From Sabellastarte sp. h YS-2021 (taxonomy: Eukaryota > Annelida > Polychaeta > Sabellida > Sabellidae): a DNA stretch of 64,000 bases. The notes beneath the pieces are model-generated. The model saw only the letters and a list, made by a program, of their open reading frames with translations. It made no database searches and had not been told where the DNA came from. Positions 33,610 to 45,431 of this stretch are shown piece by piece; the first letter of the stretch is position 1, and every line of letters begins with the position of its first letter. The stretch is taken from positions 50,659,293-50,723,292 of the forward strand of contig OZ024927.1 in the NCBI GenBank assembly GCA_964017235.1, in the 5' to 3' direction. The translations under genes were made by a program, and so were the position numbers.

Positions 33610-33826
33610 CACAACTCTACAGTGCCAACTAAAACTTCCAATTTTCTACTTTGACTTTTATTGCCATGTATATTATGTTATTACAGAGGAGAACTTTATT
33701 GCTCCAGCATGTAGATGGTATGTTAAATTATTAAAGGATTTTACATTGTTGTATTACAAACATGTACAACACTCAAGCAGTGATTTTTGTCCATTTATTC
33801 CGTTATTTTTTAATGTGAAACTTTGA

Positions 33827-33832
33827 AATAAA
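33827..33832 (+). terminator. polyadenylation signal of the C1q gene
   Basis: AATAAA lies 218 bases after the stop codon at 33609, followed by a GT-rich stretch (CATTCTGTGTTTT). It is the first canonical hexamer in the 3' untranslated region. Confidence 0.65.
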
Positions 33833-34206
33833 TCATTCTGTGTTTTATTCTTTAATCCAGGTATTTGTCATACTTTTGCGAAACAAAAATAGACTTTTTA
33901 ATCCATGAAAATTACATTATAGATCTCCTGAATAGATAAAAATGTACTTTATTTACAGCACATGTATGTCATAACATTTGAAGAGTTTCAAGGTTATTGA
34001 TTTCGTGAAGATGGGGCAATTAAATTAAGCATTGAACGCAGCAAACCAAAAAGGTTTTCAATTTGTGACGCTAGGTGAACGTGCACCTAAATGTTAAATA
34101 TTTGCACAAAGATATCTGTCCTTTTTATTGAAATCTATTTTTCTTAACCAATGATATTTACAGACGATATTTAATAATAGGGTCTAAAATGGAAAAAAGT
34201 AATGTC
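33833..34206. other. non-coding stretch downstream of the C1q gene
   Basis: Nothing is recognised apart from AT-rich sequence. Confidence 0.5.
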
Positions 34207-34700
34207 CAGGGCCTGTATTCACAAAGATTCTTAGAATTTTTCTTAGAATTACACTTAAGTCTAAGAAAAATTCTTTGCTAAGAATTTTCTTATTCTTAGA
34301 ATAAAAACCTATTCACAAAACAATTTTGAGCTAAGAATAATTCTAAGAATAGAAGTAAAAATAAATGTCTGCACAGGTTAGACTAAATGTAATTCAAAGA
34401 AAAATTCTAACAATCTTTGTGAATACAGGCCCAGAAGGGACTTTCTGTGTTTGGATGCAATTCTGGTGTCAAAAATAAGAGTTTTTATGCATATAGCAAT
34501 TTGTTATTCTTAGAAAAATTCTAAGAATAAAAGCCATTCTTAGAAAAATTCTAAGAATAAATATAATTCTAAGAATAAGAATCTTTGTGAATAGGAAAAT
34601 TCTTATTCTTAGAATTTTTCTAAGAAAAACGACAATTCTGAGAAAATTCTAAGAATAAGACCAATTCTAAGAATAAGAATCTTTGTGAATACGGGCCCTG
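34207..34700. mobile_element. MITE cluster with three copies of one terminal repeat
   Basis: The left end CAGGGCCTGTATTCACAAAG has an inverted match ending at 34434 (GTGAATACAGGCCCAG) and a second inverted match ending at 34700 (GTGAATACGGGCCCTG). The interior is a dense run of TTCTAAGAA/TTCTTAGAA palindromes. It could be one element inserted in or extended from another. No clear target duplication was found. Confidence 0.65.
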
Positions 34701-37486
34701 AGTGAAAAACACATGAAAAACACATTCCAGTATGTATGAAAGAGTTTTGGTGTGTTTGAAAAATTAACCATGCTTACCATTGATTTCAATACATTTACTT
34801 AGGTCATACAGTCACAGTTTACTGAAAATCAGCCCACAGCAGTTGCTAATACCACTGTTAATCAGTCATTGGTTTGCCTCCTATCCACCCTTATAATACA
34901 GTCATGAGTATAAGCTTACTGGTTGTATAACTTATCTTTTCAGAGATGAATCACAGGGATTGTAGATGCCTGTCCAAACTATTGAGCATATTTTTTTAAA
35001 AAAATCTTTCTTCCCTGAGTACTTATGACCTGACATTTTTCTATTGCGAGTCAGTAATGAGTTATCTTTATGGCACAACGACTTTTCTTTATGGTTACTG
35101 AGACCTATCTTTATGGTGTGATGACTAATTTTTGTAACACTCTTCTGTGAAAATGGAGGAGACTGATCTTGTCACAAGAGTAGACTGGTCCTACTAGTTC
35201 CCATGTACTGCACAACAGTTATCAGGTCGTTGTTACAAGTGATCTTTATGAATCTTAGCAGTTGGACAAAGGGTTGTAAGAGAAATGTTTTCACTTTATG
35301 AATTAGTTTTGCACTCAGGTCAAATCAACTGGTTTGTCAGTTTGTCAGCCTTGCATGCTTAAAATTTGCTGGCTAAGTCTTGTGATTAGTTCTCAAAGTG
35401 GAGCAGAGGAATATATGACTTACGCATTATCTTAGTCCTGTGAACCTCACACCTTTAGTAACTATGCCACCACTTTCCCTGCAGATATTCTGAAACCTGA
35501 TGTAACAACGGTCAACTTCTTACACTGCCGAGTTACCGAGTGGGCATACAACACAAAGATTACACATTCTCATGCCTTTATTCTAAAATTTGGCCATCTC
35601 AATGACAGCTGATGCACACATGGTCAGGAGCTGTTCTAATTACTTTGGTTTACTTAATTTCATAAGAAATAGTTTGTTTATTATAAAAAGGCTTCCCTCT
35701 CGCTACAAAATTACAAAACAGATGCAATACTAATCTAATGTGGACTTTTATAGTTCTTAACAAGACTGAAACATACCCAGAGAAAATATGGATCTATAAC
35801 TCAACCAATAGTCATAAAAATGGTCCACTGATAACAGGGAGAGTGAATAACATCAAAGAAAGATGAAGTGAAAGTACTGAGACAACAAGAATGTGGACAA
35901 TAATGGGGTATTTAACAAAGATTTGAAGGTTGTAAGGCTTTTATCAAGCAAGCAAAAGCAAAAATAAAGATTACTTTATGTAGGACTGTATACATGTGAC
36001 AATATACGTTATTAAAAGCAGTTTCAAACCAGAGTAACAAGAGATTTGATGTTATTGTCACCAAAGATTGTTGAAATACAATACTTACCACAGCCTCAGG
36101 CCACCAGGATTGAAAGTATCAAATTTGCTAAAAGGGTTTGTCACCATGAAAATCACATAAAGATGGGCAACTTTATGGAAATACTTCTTTACACATAACT
36201 TGTTTTCCATCTTTACCTACCTCATTAGTCTACCCTGAAATATAGTAGACTCTATCTACCTTCTGTGTCAAGTTTTAGGACTATGAGCCCAATAGAAAAT
36301 AAGTGCACATCAAACACCATATCCCTGTATCTTATGATAGAACATGAACAAATCTGCATTGACTACTGCTTGGTTTGCTAATTTGGCATATCTCTTAAAC
36401 TTGCACAAACGTAAAGTCAATCCCTAACCAACCATGTTTCCAGATATAAAAGTGATGATATGCAAGCTGTGTGTTGACTGATCATGTGCCAATTTGGGGC
36501 ACTGATGTCATGTGGAAATTGGATAACCATACCTTAAAAGCATACTTGAAGGATAGTTGATGGAAATTTAGGGAGATAATGTACATCTAAGTAGCTGTTC
36601 AACAATTGGAATTTAGCTCCCCGATTGGGTAACATCCTGTGAATTTACTGCTCAGGAGGACAATCTTCTCATTCAGGAGGGTTTGTAAAACCACAATCTT
36701 AGCATTCAGGAAGAGCTTGGGCCAGATAATAAATTGGATAGCAGTGAATCTCATGTGTCCCAGATGAATTGAAACCATTTAAATTTTTTGTAAACATTCT
36801 GTGATCTTCTACAACCCCCTAACATATCAAGCATTCAGGAGCTTAGCTCTAAAGTTAACATTCATGAAGCAATCTTTTGTATCTTAAGTTGGTTGTAGCT
36901 TCATAAGGTGCGCAACACATTTGAAACATTTCAGGAAGGAATCAGAGGATTCAGAAATGAATCAGAATGTTTTGGGAACCAGTAGAACATTTCAAGAACC
37001 AATCCTAATGTTACTTGGAAGCTATTGTTTTAACCACAAAATCCGCCCCCTCATTCTCTGTGGATCTTCACTGATCAGAGACAATGTACACAATCAAATT
37101 GTCAATTTGGAACAGCCCTCCGATATCTTGTGCTTGTGTCAGTGCAGGTTTTGTTTAAAAGAAATCCCATCTAATTGGCATATAAGAAACAAATATTGAT
37201 GTAAATCAGTGTAAACAACCGTAAATATGCGTTTTGTGTTCAAACTGTGCAAAATTACCAAGCCAAGCAGACCCAACAAAAATTGACTGCAACAGGTAAA
37301 AATAAACACAACATATACAAATACAAAAAGATATAAAACAACATTCAAACTGCATGGTTTTATGTGTTGAAATGTATCTGCCTTTGATGAGCACATACTG
37401 TTTACAGAGATTAAATTATTTTTAAATACACATTTATATGTATCATGACAAAAACATTGAACAATAGCTTCTATGATGCATTGAAA
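34701..37486. other. long non-coding stretch
   Basis: I see no supported gene, RNA or sharply bounded repeat in these 2.8 kb. Confidence 0.5.
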
Positions 37487-37970
37487 ATGTACTATCTCCC
37501 TTCGATATAGTACCAAGAAAATGTTCTTTTTTCATTCATATAGTACACTGAAAATGAACCTTTTTCAGGGACATGGTTGAATAAGAATTGTCTATTTTAT
37601 GTATACAGTCGTTGATAAAAATCTATTTTCCTGGAATATAGTAACATTTCAGAGCGCTATACTACTGGATATTTTCTGGGTATGTAGCACATTAAAAATA
37701 AGTTTTCGAGGGATATAGTACATAACTTTCCATGTATAAAGTACATTGAATAATGTTCTACTTTCCGTTGATACAATACATTACTTTCCAGGGATATGGT
37801 ACACTGAAAATCATCTATTGTTACATATATAGGTGTACTCAAAATATTCTATTTTTTATGTATATAGTACTTGAAATATTCTATTTTTTATGTATAAAAT
37901 ATCCTCAAAATCTTCTATTTTCAATGGTGTATAGTACAGTGAGAATGTTCTATTGTCCATACATTCAACC
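37487..37970. repeat. degenerate minisatellite abutting the zinc-finger gene
   Basis: Roughly a dozen loose copies of GGGATATAGTACATTGAAAA then TGTTCTATTTT follow one another at about 36-45 bp spacing. They run up to within a few bases of the stop codon of the zinc-finger gene, so they make up its 3' untranslated region or flank. Confidence 0.65.
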
Positions 37971-37974
37971 GGGG

Positions 37975-39672
37975 CTACATATCATCTATAGTTATACTAT
38001 CTTCATCAACATAACTAATATTTTCCCTGTTTCTGCAATTATCAGCTGCTGGTGTTTCATTCACCGCTATAGCTTCATCCTGACCAGAATTTACCTGCAC
38101 ATACAGCGGTTCCTGTGACTGGTGTATGATGACACTGCTATCATTGCTAGATTCTCCCTGTAACCCCACAATGTCCACCTCTTTAGAAGAGGCTCCATAT
38201 ACCATTGGTCTGACTGGTGATTTGCCTTTATATCCTGTTAAATGATTATGTCTAAACATGTGTTTCTTCAAGTCATCATCTCTAGTGAAGGTGACCAAGC
38301 AGTCCAGACATTTGTATGGTCTCACGCCAGTATGGCGCCTGGCATGCCTCTGTAGGTTGCGTTTGGTGGCGAATGACTGGGCACAGTAGGAACACACATG
38401 TCTGCTGTGCATTTCATGGTTGTGAGTCTCGTACTGTTCAAAATCTTGGAAAACCATGAAGCATCTTTGACAGCGAAATGGTCCAAGGGTTGGAGTATCT
38501 AAGATGGAATTAGACTCGGATGTATCAGAAGTATCACAGAGAGGAGTCATGTTCAATCTGCTTGAAAATTTGACTTCATTATTAGATCCCTCCTTTTCAT
38601 GAGCGGAAGGGCTTGCTAGGAAACCTTTCACTGGTGTTTGATATGGCTCCGGTACTCTCCCCATCTCTTCAGTGTGTATCTTTATTCTACATTCTTTCTC
38701 ATGATCTTTGTACTCAGTAAAAGAAAAGAACAGCTCACACATGTCACAGCGACATTGGTTCACATTGCTATGTTTCTCACTCCTGTGCAGTCTAAAGGTT
38801 TTGAAATCAGGATAAATCTCATCACAGGAAGTACAGGAGTAGCACTTGACATGCTGATGACTTGAGGTCATGTGTTCTGAGATACTTCTCTTGCTTCTTA
38901 ACAGAATGGTGCATACCCCACAGCGAACTGGCCTGCCTTTCCAAATCTCCCCGTAGCTCTCAGAACTGTGGCTTTTCAGGTGTAACACATAAGACTTTAA
39001 ATCATACAGCTTTAGGTTACAGTAACTGCAGATATTAACATTCACCTGGCATTTCTCAGACAATACAAAATGGTTGGTGTAAGAGTGGTGATCACTGAAG
39101 CAATGTTTGCACACATCACAGATATATACCTCAGTTGGTTCAATACAAATGGGCTTGTAGGGCAAACCTTCTGTGTCTGTGGTATCTTCAGGCATTTCAG
39201 ACTTAATTGGGAAAAGCTTCTTTCCTTCATTATCATGTTCAAGTTCTTTTCTGACATCCTTCTCAATGTGTTCATCCAGTGAACTCTCAGAATCATTCTG
39301 CTCTAGATCTAAGCAAGGCTGTTTAGCATTCACTATCGCTACTGGACATCCAGCTTTCCGTTTGTTTGTTCTTTGCATCATTGGCGCCCTAACTGCTGTA
39401 CCACGTGCGTTCTCCCCATTTATGTTGGTTGTCAGAGAGGCATCCCTAGTATTCGAGGATTTGGACTCAGTTTCAGGTAAAGGGAGGCGGTCCCAGAGTA
39501 TTTCATGGACCTTTATCACCAGTTGTTCAGACGTGTGCTTGCCCAGGGTGATACAGATGATACCATCTACCTCAACACCTTCTGCTTTTGGCACACTGGT
39601 TTTACATAGCTCCAGTATGGATCCCTTCAGCAGGTCACAGATAACTGCAGAGGATACAGGCTCTGACGTCAT
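37975..39672 (-). CDS. C2H2 zinc-finger protein (565 residues)
   Basis: A single coding exon runs from ATG at 39672 to a stop at 37975. Residues 1-65 form a compact non-finger N-terminus (LGKHTSEQLVIKVHEILWDR) of unknown type; 66-180 are acidic and Ser-rich. C2H2-like fingers follow at about 185-208, 216-235, 251-272, 280-301, 308-328, 401-422, 427-447 and 455-475. Several depart from the consensus, ending in Cys or with long spacings. Only the last two are joined by a TGVRPYK linker of the classical TGEKPY type. The C-terminus is acidic (DEDSITIDDM). It is a probable nuclear DNA-binding regulator; target and orthologue unknown. In the spliced message the first upstream in-frame codon of note is a TAG, with no intervening ATG, which supports this start. 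Confidence 0.9.
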   Translation of the reverse strand: MTSEPVSSAVICDLLKGSILELCKTSVPKAEGVEVDGIICITLGKHTSEQLVIKVHEILWDRLPLPETESKSSNTRDASLTTNINGENARGTAVRAPMMQRTNKRKAGCPVAIVNAKQPCLDLEQNDSESSLDEHIEKDVRKELEHDNEGKKLFPIKSEMPEDTTDTEGLPYKPICIEPTEVYICDVCKHCFSDHHSYTNHFVLSEKCQVNVNICSYCNLKLYDLKSYVLHLKSHSSESYGEIWKGRPVRCGVCTILLRSKRSISEHMTSSHQHVKCYSCTSCDEIYPDFKTFRLHRSEKHSNVNQCRCDMCELFFSFTEYKDHEKECRIKIHTEEMGRVPEPYQTPVKGFLASPSAHEKEGSNNEVKFSSRLNMTPLCDTSDTSESNSILDTPTLGPFRCQRCFMVFQDFEQYETHNHEMHSRHVCSYCAQSFATKRNLQRHARRHTGVRPYKCLDCLVTFTRDDDLKKHMFRHNHLTGYKGKSPVRPMVYGASSKEVDIVGLQGESSNDSSVIIHQSQEPLYVQVNSGQDEAIAVNETPAADNCRNRENISYVDEDSITIDDM

Positions 39673-39687
39673 ACTCCTAGGAGGATC

Positions 39688-40719
39688 CTGAATAATGATA
39701 AAAGTAGCCTTATTTCAGATGTACAGTGACGATAGAATTACAATTAGTATTCCATATAAACTTCAAGTATTATAGACCGATCATAAATATGGTATTTTTA
39801 CTTGCGTGGTGTGAATTTATAGCAAATATATATTCTCTCAATCAATAGAAAAACTATTGGTCATCTTCTATTTAAGCCAGTATGGTTAACATATGAAGAG
39901 TGTTAAACACACATTAACATTTCTTAAAACATTGATGATTTAATATGAAGTGCAATTAATTGCTTGTTGCGTTTCTTTGATCGTTAATACACAGAAACCT
40001 ATGACAATACATGCCCTTAACATTCATTTAACGTAATTATCATTACACGTGTATAATCCAATGTATGCTAAGCCAACAACAAAGCTTATATAGTGAGACG
40101 ATTACTGATGTTAAGTGACTGGATGGAGACATATGTGATATAAATAATGTTAAATGTGTGTACAAAATCTGAGTACAATAAGAAATCCATTTGATACAAT
40201 ACAGTAACTAGTAGATCTATTGTTCCTATGTTAACATGGTATTTACTATTTATATCATGCATTTGGCATTTTTGCATGAAAACTTCATTTTTCAAATAAT
40301 TATTATAAAAGCCGTATTTAAAACAATAATGTATACTTTATAATGACCTAATGTTCATATCCAAACAGATTATTCACTTTGTTACAATTGTTTACTTCAG
40401 ATGTTTTATTTGCGAATTGATAACTGATAACAAAAGAATTGACTTCCACTGGGCCTTTGGTGGTTATAGACCGACATGAGCGCATAATAGATACATGAAT
40501 ATGTACTCATATAATGTGTCTGGGATTCCCCGCAGTTGAACGTAAACTGTTTTAGGTGTAGTCATAAATATTAACATTATATAAATTGAATGAACTTAGC
40601 CTTTTGAAAAGTTATGCATGTTTATGCAATATACGTGACGACATATACGTACTATAGTGTGCATTAAGTGCATTGCATTATGGAACATTATAAATTTAGT
40701 TTATAAATGGAAGACTCAC
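39688..40719 (-). other. 5' UTR intron of the zinc-finger gene
   Basis: On the minus strand a strong donor, CCCAG followed by GTGAGT, ends an upstream exon at 40720. An acceptor, CATTATTCAG, precedes GATCCTCCTAGGAGTATG at 39687. The upstream exon (start unknown, perhaps near 40780-40900) has no usable ATG. The intron is AT-rich and otherwise featureless. Confidence 0.65.
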
Positions 40720-40799
40720 CTGGGACAAGAACTGCGCACTGTTTGTGTTTCTATATTTAAACTAAAATTTTCTCTGTGCTTTGTGCTATATCTTAATTC

Positions 40800-41722
40800 A
40801 AAACATCGTTCAGATTACTACATTGTATAATAAACGTCCATTATTACATATTTGCAACCACTAAATTTGTTGTTCACTTTCTGTAGCTTCTGTGCACATA
40901 TGCTCCAGTTATAATTCCGAAATATATTCTCAGAAAACAATAAAACTACTGACAATCGTAACTTTCATATATATTACAACATATGTGTAATACACGGGCA
41001 AAAGTAAGCTATCCTATATGTAAAAAGCAGAGAGCCCAACTATAAACACACGTATTTTGTATCCTACATGCGTTTATACACCAGCAAAAACCTATAAATG
41101 CGGGTGAAAAATCAATAGGCCGGGCTGTGTGGGTGAGAGTTATTCTCTCTGCAAGAGCCAGGTTTGCCCGGAGGCGCCCAGGCATGTGTTATTGTTGTGT
41201 AATTAGCTACTTACGGGCTAGCTACACAAGTTTCAGCACCACTAAGCCCCCCCCCCCCCCCCCCCCGCCCCCTTTCTACAGTTTTTTGCCCACTGGGCCA
41301 TACTTGTGTTGACATTACACAAGTGTGGGTTTCACCATTTTGCTCTGTATATATATTTTTTTCTTTATTCTTTTGTTATTGCAAGGAAATTTTCCAGTTG
41401 TTTCACATTTTACTGAACAAGGCTTGAAAGGACCATTCATTTAGAATATAGTTATGTATTTTAGCTAAGTGTGTTGGATTATAATTTTTTTACGGACTAT
41501 TAAAACATAATTCACACTTAGCTAAAATATATATTTTATCTTGTATGTTCCATGATATAAATATGTGTATCTGGGTATATGCAAATTATTACTGTAATGT
41601 ATTTAAGTTCAATTGGAGCATATACAGTTCAAAGGCCCAAAAGGACGAGAATAAAACCTAGAATAAAACGTGATGATATCTCATAGCAATAGTTTATAAA
41701 TGTTTTTATGACAATGAGAAAG
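40800..41722. other. presumed promoter side of the zinc-finger gene and flank
   Basis: It includes a C-rich run near 41247-41272 and a perfect 16-bp inverted repeat (ATTTTAGCTAAGTGTG at 41458-41473 and its complement at 41513-41528, 39-base loop). No coding exon is supported. Confidence 0.5.
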
Positions 41723-42314
41723 CTAGGGCGGATTTCACGAAAGGTCTTAGCCCGGTCTCAGATTCAAACTTGAGACTTTTGTCTCAAATTATTGGAATAT
41801 TTTACTTGAGCCCATGGGCTCAGCCTTAATGGATTTCACAAAAGGTCTCAGTCTCAGCTTTGGCTGAGGCACTGGCTCAAATGTTGAGCCTGGTTGAAAG
41901 TGGGCTTACCTTTTGTAAACAAAGGCTCAAATATGGCCGCCATAATTCTTTCTTCACTTCAAAATTTGAAATGGCTGAAAATAGGGTACAAGTATATAAA
42001 ACAACCCCCAGAAGTAGTCTTTGGGTGTTTTTACATGTTTACAAGGTTTCCCATTGCAAAATGGTATTTAACCAGAGATATTATGTGTCACACAAGGAAC
42101 ATATATGCCATCAGTAGAATATTTTGACTACAAAAAAATGGTCACATGACACAGAAACCACTGTGGTTATTTGATAAGCTTGGTCTCAACTGAGACCCCT
42201 TCTGTGAAAACCATTTGAGACAAAGACTAAGCTGAGCGAGAAGGCTCAGATTTGAGCCAGTGGCTCAGCCTGAGACTGGGCTAAGTCTGAGACCTTTCAT
42301 GAAATCCGCCCCTG
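41723..42314. mobile_element. MITE with GGGCGGATTTCAC ends
   Basis: The left end CTAGGGCGGATTTCACGAAA and inverted right end CAGGGGCGGATTTCATGAAA match closely. Long subterminal stretches of GTCTCAG/CTGAGAC-like motifs follow on both sides, and an internal repeat of the terminal phrase (GGATTTCACAAAAGGTCTCA) occurs near 41830. The style resembles the MITEs at 32161 and 34207, though no exact target duplication was found. Short open frames inside are incidental. Confidence 0.75.
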
Positions 42315-42545
42315 GTTTAAGATCTTGCAAGGCTAGTCCTTATACACAGACAAATTATTTTGCAGTGATATCGAGCTGGTACTGGTAGAATGTTCACATT
42401 TGACATTGTGTTGTGAACATTTTAAAAATAAGACACCCCAATACACATTTCAAATGGTTATTTTATTTTTTCTTAAACATTTTACATATGAAACCTGAAT
42501 TGCTATTAGTAGTTATCAATGTTAACAAATTGCTCAGGCCATATC

Positions 42546-42748
42546 TCCCACCTCAGAGGTCGGCGGTTCAAACTCAGGACCCTTTGTGGGAAAGTTTATA
42601 GTCACTTACCGATTGTTGGCAGGTTACAGTAAAGAACCTTGACCAACTGTATGTACTGGTTTCCTCTGCCCATAAAAATATCCATGGTGATATGACCTGT
42701 ACAGTGCTGAAAGTGACTTAAAACCCCAAATAGGTAAATAAATAAATA
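42546..42748 (+). repeat. tRNA-derived SINE (family B), 5'-truncated
   Basis: It begins at TCCCACCTCAGAGGTCGGCG, downstream of the A box. It runs through the family body (TGTACTGGTTTCCTCTGCCC) to ACCCCAAATAGGTAAATAAA. It is flanked by a 19-bp duplication, AAATTGYTCAGGCCATATC (42527-42545 and 42749-42767, one mismatch). Confidence 0.88.
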
Positions 42749-42849
42749 AAATTGTTCAGGCCATATCATGACAAGAAGCTGGAGTGGTGGAGAAAAGCCA
42801 AGTATATAATATGGTGAAGATTCTGCATTATAACCCAATGAGAAGCAAC

Positions 42850-42945
42850 AAACCAAGTTTTCTACCCAAGATCAGGGCTGGAATTGAACCCACAACTTTA
42901 GAAGTGAGAGGCAAGTACACACCACAGCATAATGGCCCTCATTTT
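42850..42945 (-). repeat. tRNA-like SINE fragment, reversed
   Basis: On the minus strand it reads GGGCCATTATGCTGTGGTGT, then GTGGGTTCAATTCCAGCCC, a B-box-like tRNA head. It lies in the reverse direction just beyond the family B SINE. Confidence 0.45.
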
Positions 42946-43205
42946 CTATAGTAGTCGTAGTGTTGATCAGTTGATAACTAGGAAATGGTTTCGTTTAACC
43001 TATTCTGAATGATGATTATTGAAATATTTTGTTTCAAATTCATCAAATTGAAGCAATATGATGTTATTATTATACATTTATCAACCTTTTCCCCTTTTTT
43101 ATATGTTCCTTGTCTACTGTAGTTTCCTTATCTTTGTACTTTTATGACATATATTTCTTTTTCTTTTATTAAAAATTTTTCCTGTATGAATAAGTGCATG
43201 AATAA

Positions 43206-44268
43206 ACAAGGCCACTGCCGCAGCGGTTACCTCCCGCCTTAGAATCAGTAATAATGGATAACTAAAGGAGATATAAGGCCTTTGTAGTAAGATAACCCCA
43301 CTTGACATTGAAGAAGGGGTCAAAGGTAAAAGTCAGCAATTGGAAAATAGTCTCAGGCCTTGACTTTGTATAAGTTGTTTTTACATTTGGAACCCCTAGT
43401 AGCAATGATAAGGGAGATATAAGACCTTTTTAATAGGATAATCCCATTTAACATGTGATATGACGGCCATTTTGTTTTTGAAACTAGGCTAAATTACTAT
43501 CAGGCTAACTTTCCTAGCCATATATATTTTGCGCATATTTGATGAACCTAGCTGCAAAATTTCAAGTTTTAGAGCATCTTAATGATTTTTAAATAATTGG
43601 CTATGGCGGCCATTTTGTTTTTCAAAATAAGGCCAAAAAATTTTTCAGGCAAAACATTTGAAGGCCAGGACTTTTGATGGTCTGTCTTTATATTCTGAAG
43701 CCATAGCACCAATAATAAGGGAGAAATAAGGATGTTTTAGTGTGACGGCCTCATTTAACCTTGAAGCAGGGGTCAAAGGTCAAATTCAACACCTGGAATA
43801 GCTTCCCAGGCCATAACTTCCTACAAGTTGTTTTCACATTCCGACCCTCTTGGAGCAATATTTGGGGAGATATAAGGCCTTTTTAATAGGATAACCAGTT
43901 TGACATTAAACGTGATATGGTGGCCATTTTGTTTTTTGAACTAGGCCAAAATTTCTATCAGGCTAGCTTTTCTAGCCATATAGCTTTTGTGCAAATTTGA
44001 TGAAGCTAGCTGGAATATTTCAAGATTTAGAGCACCTTTACGATTTTCAAACAATTAGCTATGGCAGCCATTTTGTTTTTCAAAATGAGGATAAAATTTT
44101 GCAGAGACAGGTTTTTATAACCATAAACATTCCCTGCAAATTTGGTGAAGATATCTTTATAAATGAATGAGATATTAAGGTTTATGCAAAAACGTGATGA
44201 ACGGACGGACGGATAGAAGGCATTTTATAATCTCCCGACCACGGCCTTCAGCCGCAGGCGGGAGATAA
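43206..44268 (+). mobile_element. tandem-unit element with terminal hairpin (relative of the 15-kb element)
   Basis: Two units about 451 bp apart share TAGGATAA, GGCCATTTTGTTTTT, CTATCAGGCTA and TTTCAAG(T/A)TTTAGAGCA. Inside them, GGGGTCAAAGGTCAAATTC, CTTCCTACAAGTTGTTTTCA and AGCAATATTTGGGGAGATAT align with the first monomer of the 15-kb element. The right end is GAACGGACGGACGGA followed by a hairpin of ATCTCCCG and CGGGAGAT (44230-44266), the same layout as at 18.1 kb but with a different stem sequence. Confidence 0.65.
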
Positions 44269-44448
44269 TATATATCTAAAAATGTACAATACTGCTTGCA
44301 AATATAAAAGTCTTTACATACCAACCTAACACAATATGATGTAATAGCTTGGATACAGATACGCTCAGAGCCTTTCATACACTTCTCAAAATGACAAAGA
44401 AAATTTCAACATCAGATTAGACAGTTAGAAATAAAGGCGATCTAGCCA

Positions 44449-44817
44449 ATGGGACGTATGGTGAAAGTACTTACCTATCTTTTTTCAGAATGTGAAATTG
44501 TATCCCAGCTGTGGGATAATTTACAGAATTGGATTATAAATAAGCTGAGAATAAACATTATCATAAGTAAATCAATGAAAATTCTGGGATACTTAGTGCA
44601 TGATGTCCATTTCTGGCCCCTCAACTTTGTTCTTATGATAGCAAGAAGCTATATTTTTCAGTCTTCTAGAAAAAACTGTGCATTAAATATTTTTGCCCTC
44701 CAGTTACAGGTTAAAAAGAAATACTTAGAGCAGCAAATGCTACAAAAAATCAATTCGAAAGAACATATTTTTAACAGAAGATGGAATATATGGAACAAAC
44801 TATTTGATGGTATCTAG
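44449..44817 (+). mobile_element. LINE ORF2 C-terminal fragment
   Basis: The frame encodes LTYLFSECEIVSQLWDNLQN, then ILGYLVHDVHFWPLNFVLMI with ARSYIFQSSR. This matches the cysteine-motif tail of many LINE reverse-transcriptase proteins (pattern HLFWEC..V..FW..L, NFIIL.AKYYIY). The reverse transcriptase itself is missing, so this is a 5'-truncated copy with the final part of the ORF still open. The element type (L1/Tx1-like or CR1-like) is not decidable from this piece. Confidence 0.72.
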
Positions 44818-45228
44818 TCCTAATATTTCCAATGATCCTTACCTCATTGTTTAAAACCAGTAGATTTATCTTTCAAGGTGCAAATGTGTCAAAGCAATAA
44901 AGTATTCCAATGTTGTTACTAAGGCTGTGTATTTTTTTGTTATAATGTGTTAATTTTAGTTACTTAAATATGGATAATATCAACAATTTTGTGTAAAGTT
45001 TGTGTGTTAAAATACTATCTGAGGAGAATATTATAAAAGATTATGTCAGCTAGTGTATCACCTGCCATTTCTGAATATCTACTGTATATATATATACTCA
45101 AAAAAGAAATAAAAATATTAAAAAAAGTACTTACCTATCTGATAAAACTTGGGGAGAATTTTGTTAAAGTAAACAATTGGATTGGCTTACATTGTTACCA
45201 GTGTGTAACGGGACTTTGGTACAGCAGT

Positions 45229-45418
45229 TAGACTTGCTCCAAGTCTTTGTATTTCTCATTCTACCAAATCTGACATACATGGAATCATTATGAATCGATT
45301 TGATGAGTGGGAAAACTACTGTCAGATTAAATAATTTTTGTCAGCTCCAAATTCTGGTAAAAAAAAGTCATACAACCCTCATATAATACCTTAGACAAAA
45401 GGACTTGAAGAAAGTCTA
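45229..45418 (-). repeat. dispersed repeat, reversed partner of 55050-55245
   Basis: It shares, in reverse complement, CAAGTCTTTGTATTTCTCAT, CAAATCTGACAT and TAATACCTTAGAC with 55050-55245, about 80-85 percent alike by eye. It is non-coding. Confidence 0.7.
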
Positions 45419-45431
45419 TACATCAGCTTAC

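Noticed and set aside
37139-37516. 125-codon minus-strand hydrophobic open frame
   Set aside because: It is AT-driven composition partly overlapping the degenerate minisatellite, with no recognisable domain or supporting signals.
38638-39691. plus-strand open frames across the zinc-finger gene
   Set aside because: They are antisense shadows of the long minus-strand coding exon.
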